Source: an uncultured Sphingobium sp.
GTDB lineage: Bacteria; Pseudomonadota; Alphaproteobacteria; Sphingomonadales; Sphingomonadaceae
Assembly: GCA_946885845.1 (NCBI GenBank)
Contig: CAMPHJ010000005.1
Location: 1-64,000 of the forward strand
Direction of reading: 5' to 3'
Length of the DNA: 64,000 bases
Both the position numbers and the translations under genes were made by a program. The notes under the pieces were generated by a model. That model had not been told where the DNA came from, made no database searches, and saw only the letters and a list, made by a program, of their open reading frames with translations. Shown here one piece after another: positions 8,356-17,489 of this stretch. Numbering within the stretch: the stretch's first letter is position 1; the number at the start of each line of letters is the position of its first letter.

Positions 8356-8841
8356 GTGACGGCATTGATGGGCGCGCAGGATTTTGCCTGGGCAGACGGG
8401 CTTCGGCGGGCGCATTTTCCGCCCGATCGCAATGTCGTGCCCGCGCACATAACCTTGTTCCATCATCTGCCGCCGTCGATTCTACCGGAGCTGGCTGTAC
8501 GGGTCAGGGGGCTGTGCGCAGGCCCGGCTCCGGTGGCGACGCTGGCCAAAGTCATGCTGCTGGGACGGGGTGTCGCCTATCAGGTGGAAAGCGCCGATTT
8601 GCTCAGCATGCGTGACGAACTGGCGCAGGCTTTTGCAGGCTTGCTGACACCGCAGGACCTGGCACGGCCCCAACTGCACCTGACCGTGCAGAACAAGGTG
8701 GCGCCGGAAGAGGCGCGAAAGCTGGCGGCTGAATTGAGCGCCGGGTTTCGGCCGCGAAGCTTGTGGATCAGCGGGCTTGCGGCATGGCATTATCGCGGCG
8801 GACCGTGGGAACTGGCCATGAAGGCGAGTTTCCGGGGGTAG
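8356..8841 (+). CDS. 2'-5' RNA ligase-like (2H phosphoesterase) protein
   Basis: A member of the 2H phosphoesterase superfamily (LigT/2'-5' RNA ligase-like), enzymes acting on 2',3'-cyclic or 2'-5'-linked nucleotides. The two signature His motifs are VPAHITLF in the first half and QLHLTVQ in the second, with the expected spacing in 161 residues. The start is GTG 8356; the next in-frame ATG is 8368, and a stop at 8308 limits upstream extension. It lies 25 bases after the peroxiredoxin stop, so cotranscription is likely. The substrate is unknown. Confidence 0.82.
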   Translation: MTALMGAQDFAWADGLRRAHFPPDRNVVPAHITLFHHLPPSILPELAVRVRGLCAGPAPVATLAKVMLLGRGVAYQVESADLLSMRDELAQAFAGLLTPQDLARPQLHLTVQNKVAPEEARKLAAELSAGFRPRSLWISGLAAWHYRGGPWELAMKASFRG

Positions 8842-8865
8842 GCCGCGACGATACTTCTCAACTTC

Positions 8866-10092
8866 TCAGGCGAGGCCCACTTCCTTGAGGGGAACCGACG
8901 CGTCGGCAAGCTGGTCCTGATCGAGCAGCGCGCCTGACAGGACATGCGCGCGGCCCTGGACATAATCCTTCACCGCATTGACGCAATCGAGCGCGATCAC
9001 CTTGCCCGCTTTCAGATACAGCACGGAAAAGCTGCGGTTGGCAGGGTCGCCGCGCAGGATAGTGTGGTCATGGCCGATGGACAGGCCGACGGTCTGAAGC
9101 TTCAAATCATATTGGTTCGACCAGAACCATGGCACGGCGTCATAGGCGTCTTCCTTGCCCATGATGTGGGCCACGGCGGTCTTTGCCTGGTCATTGGCGT
9201 TCTGGACCGATTCCAGCCGGATCTGAGCGCCGCGGGCAAAGCGGTTTGCGTGCGATGCGCAATCGCCCACGGCATAGATGTCGGGCAGGCTGGTGCGGCA
9301 ATATTCGTCCACATCGACGCCGTTGCCGCCCGCTGCACCCGCCGCGATCAGCGGGCCGGTTTCGGGGATGATGCCGATGCCGACAATGACCATGTCGGTT
9401 TCGATCCGTTCACCATCCTGCATCAGCACGGCGGTAGCCTTGCCATCCACCACTTCGATACAGTCCATCCGGGCGCCCGTGCGCAGGTCGACGCCATGGG
9501 CGCGATGTTCCGCTTCATAGAAACGCGACAGTTCTTCGCCCGCGACGCGAGCCAGAACGCGGTCCAACGCTTCCAGCAGCACGACCTTCTTGCCCAATTT
9601 GGTCAGGACGGCGGCAGCTTCCAGGCCGATATAGCCCCCGCCGATGACCGTCACATGTTCGATCTGGTCGAGTTTCGCCATCATCGCGTCGACATCGTCG
9701 CGGCGACGGACGGCGTGAACGTTGGATGCGTCGGCGCCATTGCAGGTCAGCATGCGCGGACTGCCGCCGGTGCACCAGATCAGCTTGCCATAGCTGATCT
9801 GCTCGCCGCCAGCCGTCAGGGTGTGGGCCTGGGCATCGACGGTCTTGACCCGGTGGCCCAGCAGCATGTCGATGTTACGTTCGGGCCAGAAGCTCGCGGG
9901 ACGGATCAGGATGCGGTCGAAGCTCTTGTCGCCCGCAAAATATTCCTTCGACAAAGGAGGCCGTTCGTAAGGCGGGTCCTTTTCATCGCCGATCATCGCG
10001 ACCGACCCTTCAAAGCCCAGCTGGCGAAGGGATATTGCCGCCTGTGCGCCGGCATGACCGGCACCCACGATCACAACATCATAATGGTTCAT
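8866..10092 (-). CDS. FAD-dependent ferredoxin--NAD(P) reductase-like oxidoreductase
   Basis: A 408-residue flavoprotein of the putidaredoxin/rhodocoxin reductase type, which passes electrons from NAD(P)H to a [2Fe-2S] ferredoxin, often for a cytochrome P450 or dioxygenase. It shows the FAD-binding VGAGHAGAQ near residue 9, the YERPPLSK motif, the NAD-binding [12 protein letters not shown], and DIYAVGDCA for flavin, followed by the reductase C-terminal domain. The start is MNHYDVVIV at 10092; the frame runs further upstream but that extension is low-complexity and overlaps the divergent promoter region. No ferredoxin or P450 gene is next to it, so the partner is unknown. Confidence 0.9.
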   Translation of the reverse strand: MNHYDVVIVGAGHAGAQAAISLRQLGFEGSVAMIGDEKDPPYERPPLSKEYFAGDKSFDRILIRPASFWPERNIDMLLGHRVKTVDAQAHTLTAGGEQISYGKLIWCTGGSPRMLTCNGADASNVHAVRRRDDVDAMMAKLDQIEHVTVIGGGYIGLEAAAVLTKLGKKVVLLEALDRVLARVAGEELSRFYEAEHRAHGVDLRTGARMDCIEVVDGKATAVLMQDGERIETDMVIVGIGIIPETGPLIAAGAAGGNGVDVDEYCRTSLPDIYAVGDCASHANRFARGAQIRLESVQNANDQAKTAVAHIMGKEDAYDAVPWFWSNQYDLKLQTVGLSIGHDHTILRGDPANRSFSVLYLKAGKVIALDCVNAVKDYVQGRAHVLSGALLDQDQLADASVPLKEVGLA

Positions 10093-10259
10093 CGGCCCCC
10101 GATCCTCTCCAAGCGTGTCCCGCGCCGTCATTGGCGCGCTTTGCCGGGGCTGGCAAGGGCTGGCGGCGAAGATTGCCGCGTTGCCCCACGCTTCGCTGGT
10201 GGCGCGGCGCTGGCCAGATGTGGCATAGGACGCGTCATAAAATAGGGGGACTCGCACAC

Positions 10260-12158
10260 ATGCCCACGCAGCAGGAATTGAGCGGACACAGCGCCGATGC
10301 TTCGCATGGGTCGCTTCCATCGCTTGCGTTGGGGGCATTGGGTGTCGTGTTCGGCGACATCGGCACGTCGCCCCTCTATGCGCTGAAGGAAAGTTTTGTC
10401 GGGCATCATCCACTCGCGGTTGACCCGGCGCATATCTATGGTGTGCTGTCGCTGATCTTCTGGACCATGATGTCGGTCGTCACGGTCAAATATGTCTTCA
10501 TCATCCTGCGGGCGGACAATGATGGCGAAGGCGGCAGCATGGCGTTGCTGGCGATGATCGGCCGCAGGTTGGGAGACACGCGCTGGACGCCAGCCATCAT
10601 GGTTCTGGGGGTGCTGGCGACGTCATTATTCTATGGCGACGCCATCATCACCCCGGCCATTTCGGTGCTGTCCGCCGTTGAGGGGCTGACCGTGGTCGAA
10701 GCGGGGCTGACGCCGCTGGTGCTGCCGATCGCCATCGTCATCCTGATCGGGCTGTTCGTTATCCAGGGTTTCGGAACGGCCAGGGTCGGCGCGCTGTTCG
10801 GACCGGTCATGGCGGTATATTTCGTGACATTGGCCGTGTTGGGGATCGCCAATATCTTGCGTCACCCGGAAATTTTCCAGATCGTGAACCCGGCCTGGGC
10901 GCTGTATTTCTTTCAGATCGATCCAAAGCTGGCCTTTCTGGCGCTGGGCTCGGTCGTGCTGGCGGTCACGGGGGCAGAGGCGCTCTACGCCGATATGGGG
11001 CATTTCGGCCGTAAAGCGATCAGCATCGCCTGGCTTTATGCGGCATTGCCCTGCCTGATGCTTAACTATCTGGGGCAGGGGGCATTGCTGTTGGATAATC
11101 CGGCGGCGGCGCAGAACCCCTTCTTCCTGCTCGCCCCCGAATGGGCGCGCCTGCCGCTGGTGATATTGGCCACGATGGCGACCGTAATCGCGAGCCAGGC
11201 GGTCATTTCGGGTGCTTTTTCCGTGACGCGTCAGGCGGTTCAACTGGGCTTCCTGCCCCGGCTCCGCATCCTGCACACCAGCGCTTCGACGGCAGGGCAG
11301 ATATATATTCCGCTGATCAACTGGGCGCTGCTGGCCTGCGTCATCATGCTGGTGCTGGGCTTTGGCAGTTCGAGCGATCTGGCGGCGGCCTATGGCATCG
11401 CGGTGACGGGCACGATGGTCATCACAACATGCATGCTGGGCGTGCTGACGTTCAGCGTGTGGCGCTGGAATCCGCTGATCGCAGGGGCCGTGACCGGGCT
11501 GTTCCTGATCATCGACGGCGCCTATTTCCTGTCCAACGCGACGAAGATACCGGACGGCGGCTGGTTCCCGCTGATGGTCGCTGCGATATCGTTCCTGGTG
11601 CTGACGACATGGGCCACCGGGCGGCGGATCATGCGTAATTCCCTGCGCGAAGACGCCATGGACCTGGACCTGTTCATTCGGTCGGCGGGGTCATCGCTCA
11701 AGCGTGTGCCGGGCACGGCGATCTTTCTGTCCGCGTCGGGCGAAGGCGTGCCGCCCGCCATGCTCCACAATGTAAAGCACAACCGGATCCTGCATGAACG
11801 CAACATCATCCTGACCGTGCGCACCGAAGAGGTCCCTCACCTGCCGTTCGACGGACGGACCGAAGCGCAGGATTACGGCCAGGGCTTCTTCCGCCTGGTG
11901 CTGCGTCATGGCTTCATGGAAAATGTCGATGTGCCCGCCGCCATGAAAACGGTGCGCGATTGCGGAGGACCGATCGGCGTCGCGGACACCAGCTATTTTC
12001 TGAGCCGCGAGACTTTGGTGCCTTCATCACGACCCGGCATGGCAATCTGGCGCGAGCGACTGTTCGCATGGATGGTACGCAATGCGGAAAGCCCGATGGC
12101 ATTTTTCAAGCTGCCGACCAACAGGGTGGTTGAGCTGGGATCGCAACTGGAAATCTGA
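10260..12158 (+). CDS. kup: Low-affinity potassium uptake transporter Kup
   Basis: Kup (TrkD) is a K+ symporter of the KUP/HAK/KT family. The 632-residue protein has the family signature [15 protein letters not shown] at the first membrane helix, about twelve hydrophobic segments through residue ~450, and a C-terminal cytoplasmic domain. Other conserved stretches are [29 protein letters not shown] and [13 protein letters not shown]. The start is ATG 10260 behind AGGGGGA; an in-frame extension to 10035 would overlap the divergent reductase gene. Length is normal. Confidence 0.95.
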   Translation: MPTQQELSGHSADASHGSLPSLALGALGVVFGDIGTSPLYALKESFVGHHPLAVDPAHIYGVLSLIFWTMMSVVTVKYVFIILRADNDGEGGSMALLAMIGRRLGDTRWTPAIMVLGVLATSLFYGDAIITPAISVLSAVEGLTVVEAGLTPLVLPIAIVILIGLFVIQGFGTARVGALFGPVMAVYFVTLAVLGIANILRHPEIFQIVNPAWALYFFQIDPKLAFLALGSVVLAVTGAEALYADMGHFGRKAISIAWLYAALPCLMLNYLGQGALLLDNPAAAQNPFFLLAPEWARLPLVILATMATVIASQAVISGAFSVTRQAVQLGFLPRLRILHTSASTAGQIYIPLINWALLACVIMLVLGFGSSSDLAAAYGIAVTGTMVITTCMLGVLTFSVWRWNPLIAGAVTGLFLIIDGAYFLSNATKIPDGGWFPLMVAAISFLVLTTWATGRRIMRNSLREDAMDLDLFIRSAGSSLKRVPGTAIFLSASGEGVPPAMLHNVKHNRILHERNIILTVRTEEVPHLPFDGRTEAQDYGQGFFRLVLRHGFMENVDVPAAMKTVRDCGGPIGVADTSYFLSRETLVPSSRPGMAIWRERLFAWMVRNAESPMAFFKLPTNRVVELGSQLEI

Positions 12159-12307
12159 TCGGGAACGCCATCGCCTCGGCAGTGGCGCATTCAGCCTCCG
12201 TGCGGGGAACGCGGGGCGGCTGGCTTCCTGCTGCTGATACTCCCAGGGTAGGAACGAAACCGGCTCCGGCCGATTGTTTCTCTTGCAATGGATTTGGAGG
12301 CAAAGTC

Positions 12308-12511
12308 ATGTCTTGGGTAGGCCTTACGACGCTCATCGTGCTTCTTGCAGCGGCACTGTTTGGTGCGGTGCTTTACGCTGGGCATAGAGGGAAACTGGAC
12401 CGCCGCGCCACATTGATCTTTGGGTTGGTCATATTGGCAGGGGCGTCGGTCGTCCTGCTATATCCATCCGTCCTGACGCTGACCCACGAGGAAAGCGCAC
12501 AGCCGCGCTGA
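12308..12511 (+). CDS. Small two-helix membrane protein
   Basis: A 67-residue protein with two hydrophobic segments (about residues 3-25 and 36-55) joined by a short basic loop (HRGKLDRR), so a hairpin in the inner membrane with both ends probably periplasmic. I do not recognise a family. TTGGAGG eight bases upstream of the ATG is a strong ribosome site. GGAAC at about 12251 followed 15 bases later by CGATTG loosely resembles a general-stress (EcfG-type) promoter but is not a good match. Confidence 0.65.
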   Translation: MSWVGLTTLIVLLAAALFGAVLYAGHRGKLDRRATLIFGLVILAGASVVLLYPSVLTLTHEESAQPR

Positions 12512-12674
12512 AGCAAGCGCGCTAATGAACCCGGAGAGAAAGGCGTGCCGTTGATGGCCCGGTGATCCGCCTCGAGTCCATCCCAACAACGCTTACGCCG
12601 ATACATTTGACCAGGCAGCCTTCAAATGCAGAGCGTTGCCGATTGATCACGTCAGATCGTTCTGAGCGAGAACC

Positions 12675-13058
12675 TTAGTTGTTTCCTAAATCTTTCAGTT
12701 CCCGCGACCTGTCGGCGGTCATTGACCGCAGGCACTCAGCGGCCTGGATCTGGCGCAGCGATCCCTCGCGCATGCCATAGAAGCGGCAATTGGCATCGCG
12801 GTACTGAATCCACAGCCGCTGCGCCTGACGGAGCGGATCGCGCTGTTGGAGATCGACCTGCCGCAATGCGGCTGAATAGTTGGCATTCAGGCTGGCATCC
12901 CACGCGGCGGTCTTGCGGGTGAGACATTCCACGGTGGCAATCGAACTGTCACCAGCGCAGCCCCGATATTCCGCGTCGTACATTTCAGCGCTCGCAGACC
13001 GTGGCATCGCCAGGCAACCCAGGATTACAAGGAAGGCAAGTGTTGGCCGGTGTTCCAT
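12675..13058 (-). CDS. LprI/DUF1311-like secreted protein
   Basis: A 127-residue exported protein with a signal peptide (cleavage expected after ASA near residue 24). The mature part follows the LprI (lysozyme-inhibitor-like, DUF1311) pattern: cysteines spaced through ECLTRKTAAWDASLNANYSAAL, then QAQRLWIQYRDANCRFY, and a final AECLRSMTADRSRELKDL. Some family members inhibit lysozyme; whether this one does is unknown. ATG 13058 overlaps the stop of the upstream gene (TGATG), so the two secreted proteins are made together. Confidence 0.78.
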   Translation of the reverse strand: MEHRPTLAFLVILGCLAMPRSASAEMYDAEYRGCAGDSSIATVECLTRKTAAWDASLNANYSAALRQVDLQQRDPLRQAQRLWIQYRDANCRFYGMREGSLRQIQAAECLRSMTADRSRELKDLGNN

Positions 13059-13540
13059 CAACGCTGCGCTCGCGCCCTTGCCCGCTCCTGGGCGGATGCG
13101 TTCATGGGCGCGCTTCTCGTCGGTTTCGACACTGCGGTCGGAGCAGCGGTTGAAGGTTTCGAACTGATTCTGCCCGCCGGAGCGCCCGCCACCGCTCCGG
13201 CTACAGCAGCACTTCCTTTTTGGGTTGCTGAAGGTCTCGATGAGGCGTTCGAACGACTGACGATGCTGGATGGTGGGTTCAGCGAGGTTGGCCGCTGCCC
13301 ATCTCTGACGCGGGCGCGCGGCGTGTCTTCGCGAGTACGTGCTGGGTAGCTGCGCGCGTCGGATCTCTCGTTGCGTCCGGCCACCCCGGACATCAACGAT
13401 TCAATGCCAAGGCATGACCCAGGCTCGATCGGATTTGGAATGCAGTCTCCTGATAGCTGCCCTGAGGCAGCGGAGGCATTGCCCATCAACAGTCCAATAG
13501 CGCAAACGGCAGCAGCGCGGGCAGAGATTGGAAAGAACAT
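13058..13540 (-). CDS. Exported, largely disordered protein of unknown function
   Basis: A 160-residue protein with an N-terminal signal sequence (hydrophobic residues about 8-24, cleavage near NASA). The mature part has two cysteines close to the start (GDC, GSC) and then about 110 residues rich in Ser, Arg, Ala and Pro with an Ala/Gly stretch (AAVAGAVAGAPAG), probably disordered. I know no family for it. Start ATG 13540 is preceded by GAGAGGATAGGAA, which lies next to the right arm of a hairpin in the leader. Confidence 0.55.
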   Translation of the reverse strand: MFFPISARAAAVCAIGLLMGNASAASGQLSGDCIPNPIEPGSCLGIESLMSGVAGRNERSDARSYPARTREDTPRARVRDGQRPTSLNPPSSIVSRSNASSRPSATQKGSAAVAGAVAGAPAGRISSKPSTAAPTAVSKPTRSAPMNASAQERARARAQR

Positions 13541-13549
13541 TTCCTATCC

Positions 13550-13607
13550 TCTCAGCTTTAGGTGACGCACCGGCGGTGGGTAAAACCATCGATCTCTCCG
13601 GCTGAGA
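13550..13607 (-). promoter_or_regulatory. Structured 5' leader ahead of the secreted-protein pair
   Basis: On the minus strand TCTCAGC (13607-13601) can pair with GCTGAGA (13556-13550). The loop between them holds two smaller hairpins, GGT-TTT-ACC and CACCG-C-CGGTG. The outer right arm runs into the ribosome site of the gene starting at 13540, so folding could affect its translation. It does not match a riboswitch class I can name with confidence. Confidence 0.4.
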
Positions 13608-13828
13608 AATCATAGCCTTAATCCCCTATCAAAACGAGTGGCAATAATGGGCTGTTCGCTTGCGGCGGGAATATTTGCGATAGCTTAAGGCACCGGCGAC
13701 GTCGCCAAAGGACAGCGCGGGCATGGTGGGCGCCATGATAAGGTGCTGAAAAATCCAGTTGTATCTTGCGTCCGGCGAGCACGTTATGCCCCCTCGAAAT
13801 GCAAATTCTGGATAGATATCCTACCGTA

Positions 13829-13905
13829 TGGTAGCGGAGGAGGGACTTGAACCCCCGACACGCGGATTATGATTCCGCTGCTCTAACCAGCTGAGCTACT
13901 CCGCC
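13829..13905 (-). tRNA. tRNA-Met (anticodon CAU), elongator type
   Basis: A 77-nt cloverleaf on the minus strand starting GGCGGAG and ending in an encoded CCA. The D arm is AGCTCAGCTGGTTAGAGC, the anticodon stem GCGGA/TCCGC holds loop ATCATAA with anticodon CAT, and the T arm contains GGGGGTTCAAGTCCC. The body matches elongator tRNA-Met rather than initiator; a lysidine-modified tRNA-Ile2 also reads CAT but has a different acceptor stem. The first pair is G-U. Confidence 0.93.
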
Positions 13906-14101
13906 CCAAGGGCTGCGCCGGGCTGTGCAGCCCTGCGGTGAGGGCGCGCTATAAGCAGGGTGATAGGCCTGGTCAACGGGGTTTGATACGCCGCCGCAGA
14001 TTCTGTCGCCCTGCGAACAGTGTGGCAAATCGGCGGGTCGCCGCGATATTTTTGGCATGGTTTGGGAAGGGCGCGCATTTTAGCGCTTGCAATCGCGCCT
14101 T

Positions 14102-14126
14102 TGCATTGCACTAATGTTGCAATGCA
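14102..14126. promoter_or_regulatory. Palindromic candidate operator upstream of the Anbu operon
   Basis: TGCATTGCA (14102-14110) and TGCAATGCA (14118-14126) are perfect inverted arms around a 7-base spacer, ending 35 bases before the TTG start of the first gene. A further TTGCAAT copy lies at about 14087. The symmetry and position suggest a regulator binding site; the factor is unknown. Confidence 0.5.
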
Positions 14127-14161
14127 CAACCGGCGGTCACCGCCGAGGGAGGATCGACACT

Positions 14162-15571
14162 TTGCCCTTCCACGAAATGTTTGAACCGGACGGTTCGTTG
14201 CGCCCCTGTTATGGGGAAGTGCAGAGCTGGGTGGAACGGACAGGCATCGCCGGGCTCAATCGCCGGATGGACGAGGCAGAGGCGATCTTTCGCCGCATCG
14301 GCATCACTTTCGCGGTTTATGGGGAAGGGGGCGACCCGGAACGGTTGATCCCCTTCGACCTGTTGCCGCGCATCTTCACGGCGCAGGAATGGCGTGTGCT
14401 GGATCGTGGCATTCGGCAACGGACACGGGCGCTCAACGCCTTTCTGCACGATGTTTATCATCGCGGTGAAATCGTGAAGGCCGGGATCATGCCCGCCGAC
14501 ATCATCTACCAGAACAGCGCCTACCTGGCGGAAATGGCGGGCTTCACGCCGCCGGGCAAGGTGTACAGCCACATCGTCGGGATCGACATCGTACGCACTG
14601 GCCCTGCCCGGTTCGAAGTGCTGGAGGACAACTGCCGCACCCCGTCGGGCGTGTCCTACATGCTGGAAAATCGGGAAATCATGACGCGCATGTTCCCGGA
14701 ACTCTTTGCTCAGGGGATTGTGGCGCCGGTCGATGATTACCCCGCCGAATTGCTCAAAAGCCTGAAGGAAGTCGCGCCGCCCGCGTGCAAGGGCGATCCG
14801 GTTGTCGTCCTGCTGACCCCCGGCGCGCTCAACAGCGCTTATTATGAACATAGCTTCCTGGCTGACCTGATGGGTATTGAACTGGTCGAACCCGCGGACC
14901 TGTTTGTGGATCAGGACCGGGTATGGATGAAGACCACGCTGGGGCCCAAGCAGGTGGACGTCATCTATCGCCGGATCGACGATGAATATCTCGATCCGCT
15001 GGTTTTCCGGCCCGACAGCATGCTCGGCATTCCGGGTATTTTCAACGTTTACCGCAATGGTGGCGTCACGCTGGCATCCGCGCCGGGATCAGGCATCGCG
15101 GATGACAAGGCGGTTTACATCTATGTGCCAGAGATGATCCGTTTCTACCTGGGGGAGCAGCCCATCCTGGAAAACATCCAGACCTGGCAATGTTCGAAGC
15201 CCGACGAGTGCAGCTATGTACTGGAACATCTGCACGAACTGGTCGCGAAGGAAGTTCATGGATCGGGCGGCTACGGCATGTTGATCGGTCCCAAGGCGAC
15301 GCGGGATGAAATCGCCGCCTATGCCGATCGCATCCGGGCCAATCCTGGCGGCTTCATCGCCCAGCCAACGTTGGACCTGTCGATGGTGCCGACGCTGGGG
15401 CCGGCTTCAGTGGTGGGACGGCATGCTGATTTCCGGCCCTATTGCCTGGTCGGGAAACAGATCCGGCTGGTGCCTGGCGGGCTGACGCGCGTGGCGCTGA
15501 CCGAAGGATCGCTGGTGGTCAATTCCAGCCAGGGGGGCGGGGTCAAGGACACATGGGTGTTGCAGGATTGA
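14162..15571 (+). CDS. Circularly permuted ATP-grasp protein, type 2
   Basis: A 469-residue protein of the circularly permuted ATP-grasp family (DUF404/DUF407), predicted ATP-dependent amide/peptide-bond ligases of unknown substrate. Recognisable blocks are RIFTAQEWRVLDRGIRQRTRALNAF, the VLEDNCRTPSGVSYMLENR ATP-grasp core, DVIYRRIDDEYLDPL, and KEVHGSGGYGMLIGP. TTG 14162 is chosen as start because GGGAGG lies nine bases before it; the next ATG (14177) is too far from any ribosome site. It begins a four-gene cluster with alpha-E, transglutaminase and Anbu genes, the conserved neighbourhood of the Anbu protease. Confidence 0.88.
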   Translation: MPFHEMFEPDGSLRPCYGEVQSWVERTGIAGLNRRMDEAEAIFRRIGITFAVYGEGGDPERLIPFDLLPRIFTAQEWRVLDRGIRQRTRALNAFLHDVYHRGEIVKAGIMPADIIYQNSAYLAEMAGFTPPGKVYSHIVGIDIVRTGPARFEVLEDNCRTPSGVSYMLENREIMTRMFPELFAQGIVAPVDDYPAELLKSLKEVAPPACKGDPVVVLLTPGALNSAYYEHSFLADLMGIELVEPADLFVDQDRVWMKTTLGPKQVDVIYRRIDDEYLDPLVFRPDSMLGIPGIFNVYRNGGVTLASAPGSGIADDKAVYIYVPEMIRFYLGEQPILENIQTWQCSKPDECSYVLEHLHELVAKEVHGSGGYGMLIGPKATRDEIAAYADRIRANPGGFIAQPTLDLSMVPTLGPASVVGRHADFRPYCLVGKQIRLVPGGLTRVALTEGSLVVNSSQGGGVKDTWVLQD

Positions 15572-15641
15572 TGGAGATGACAGCCGCGCCACATTTTGCA
15601 CTGCCTGTCGGAACGGTAAATATTCGCCCGAAAGCTCGGCC

Positions 15642-16574
15642 ATGCTGAGCCGGACAGCCGAAAACCTGTTCTGGATGGCGCGCTATATGGAACGTGCCGA
15701 AGCCACCGCCCGCTTGTTGACCATGGGGCAGCGCATGGCGATCCTGCCCGGGGCGCATCACCGGGACGAATGGCGATCTGTCGTGCGTGCCACGGGCAAT
15801 GGCGCTGCCTTTCCCGAAGGCCCGCAGGTGACGGAAAGCGACGCGGTGTCCTATCTGATGCTGGATCTGGACAACCCCAGCTCCATTCGATCCTGCCTGT
15901 TGAAGGCGCGGGCTAACGGCAAATCGGCCCGGACCATGCTGACGCAGGATATGTGGGAGGCGCTGAACGAAGGGTGGCGCAAGCTCGACAGCTATGATGT
16001 GGGAGAGGCGCGGCGGCAGCTGCCCACCCTGATCGATTGGGTCAAGACGCGGGTCATGACATTCCGGGGCGCCGCGCATTCGGGGCAGTTGCGCAATGAA
16101 GGGCATGATTTTCTGCGGGTAGGTTCGGCGCTGGAGCGGGCGCAGATGACCTTGCGGCTGCTGGACGTGAAATATTATGTGCTGCTCCCTGAAACCGAAG
16201 TGATCGGGGGTAATCGCGACCATTATCAATGGACGTCAGTGCTGCACGCTTTGTCGGGGTCGCGGGCCTATCATCACGTCTATGGCGGGACCTACACGCC
16301 TTGGCGGATCACCGATTTCCTGATGCTCAATCGCATGTTTCCGCGCAGCGTCGCCTATTGCTACGACCAGATGGCCTACCGGTTGAACCGGTTGGCAGGG
16401 TGGCATGACAGCCGCGGTCCCTGTCATGACACGGTGCGGCAGATGGTGGCCGACCTCGAACAGTCGGACAGCGGAGAGATTTTCCGGGTCGGACTGCATG
16501 AAACCGTGCAAAGCGGGCTGGAGATGACCGACCGACTGGGCGGCGAAATTGCCCAAACCTACCATTTTGGATGA
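15642..16574 (+). CDS. Alpha-E domain protein
   Basis: A 310-residue helical protein of the alpha-E family (DUF403), almost always encoded beside a circularly permuted ATP-grasp protein and a transglutaminase-like protein. It starts with the family signature MLSRTAENLFWMARYMERAEATARLL and is helical throughout, with RLNRLAGWHDSRGP near the end of the core. No catalytic residues are established for the family. Start ATG 15642 lies 70 bases after the upstream stop. It is presumably the partner of the ATP-grasp enzyme in a peptide tagging or synthesis reaction, which is inference from context. Confidence 0.88.
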   Translation: MLSRTAENLFWMARYMERAEATARLLTMGQRMAILPGAHHRDEWRSVVRATGNGAAFPEGPQVTESDAVSYLMLDLDNPSSIRSCLLKARANGKSARTMLTQDMWEALNEGWRKLDSYDVGEARRQLPTLIDWVKTRVMTFRGAAHSGQLRNEGHDFLRVGSALERAQMTLRLLDVKYYVLLPETEVIGGNRDHYQWTSVLHALSGSRAYHHVYGGTYTPWRITDFLMLNRMFPRSVAYCYDQMAYRLNRLAGWHDSRGPCHDTVRQMVADLEQSDSGEIFRVGLHETVQSGLEMTDRLGGEIAQTYHFG

Positions 16575-16590
16575 AGGGGGCAGGCGGGGC

Positions 16591-17475
16591 ATGAAACTGA
16601 TTGTCCGCCATCAGACGGTCTATCACTATCAGGCATCGGCGGGGCGCGCCGCGATGCGCCTGAAACTGATGCCGATCGACACGGCCATGCAACAGGTGCT
16701 GGAATGGCAGGTGAGCGTGAATGGCGAACCTGTCGACAGTTTCCGCCCCAACAGCTTGGGGGAGATGGAGGCCATCTGGATTCGCCACGACCGGCTGGAC
16801 AATGCGGTGATCGTGGCGGAGGGTCTGGTGGAAACACAGGACAGAAGCGGCGTGCTGGGGCCTCAGCAAGGCAGCCTGCGCCCCGATTATTTCCTGCGCG
16901 AAACGCCCCTGACCCGCATGTCGGATGCGATCAGGGACATGGCTCTGTCATTGCCCGGCGATGGGGGAATATTGAACCGGCTGCACGATTTGAGCGCTGC
17001 CGTGGGCGACGCTGTCGCCTATCGCAGCGGCGCGACAACGTCCAGGACCACGGCGGCAGAGGCGTTCGCGTTAGGCGCAGGGGTGTGCCAGGACCATGCG
17101 CAGATATTCATCGCGGGCGCGCGTGCCATGGGGGTGCCCGCGCGTTACGTGACTGGGTATCTGCTGGCGCAGGAGGGCATGGCGCTGCACGAAACCCACG
17201 GCTGGGTGGAAGCATGGATCGCCGACCTTGGCTGGGTGGGGTTCGACCCGTCCAATCATGTGTGCGTGACGGAACATTATCTGCGGCTTGCGTCCGGCCT
17301 GGATGCGGAAGATGCCGCCCCCATCCGCGGTTCTGTGACAGTGGCGGGCGATATCTGGATTGACGCGGACGTTCGTATCGCGCAGGCGGTGGATGGGTTG
17401 GAGGATCGGCAGTTGCAGCGGCAGCAGCAACAATGTGCCCAGCCATCCATCCCGCTGAGTATCAAGGTTGGATAG
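16591..17475 (+). CDS. Transglutaminase-like cysteine peptidase
   Basis: A 294-residue member of the bacterial transglutaminase-like superfamily with the N-terminal beta domain (MKLIVRHQTVYHYQ) seen in proteins of this gene cluster. The catalytic triad is visible: Cys in GAGVCQDHAQIF, His in ETHGWVEAWI and Asp in GFDPSNHVCV. Such proteins act as amide hydrolases or transferases in the cytoplasm. Start ATG 16591 lies 16 bases after the alpha-E stop. It probably acts on the product of the ATP-grasp protein or feeds the Anbu protease. Confidence 0.9.
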   Translation: MKLIVRHQTVYHYQASAGRAAMRLKLMPIDTAMQQVLEWQVSVNGEPVDSFRPNSLGEMEAIWIRHDRLDNAVIVAEGLVETQDRSGVLGPQQGSLRPDYFLRETPLTRMSDAIRDMALSLPGDGGILNRLHDLSAAVGDAVAYRSGATTSRTTAAEAFALGAGVCQDHAQIFIAGARAMGVPARYVTGYLLAQEGMALHETHGWVEAWIADLGWVGFDPSNHVCVTEHYLRLASGLDAEDAAPIRGSVTVAGDIWIDADVRIAQAVDGLEDRQLQRQQQQCAQPSIPLSIKVG

Positions 17476-17489
17476 GAGCCCGATGGGCG

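Noticed and set aside
10093..10413. N-terminal extension of the ferredoxin reductase-like protein
   Set aside because: The extra residues are low-complexity, precede the normal flavoprotein start [12 protein letters not shown] and overlap the divergent kup start.
12250..12281. EcfG-type general stress promoter before the small membrane protein
   Set aside because: GGAAC is present, but the -10 element reads CGATTG at a 15-base spacing instead of CGTT at 16-17.
13550..13607. Cyclic-di-GMP-I (GEMM) riboswitch
   Set aside because: GACGCA and AAACC fragments occur on the plus strand, but the conserved order and the three-way junction are absent, and no gene lies downstream in that orientation.
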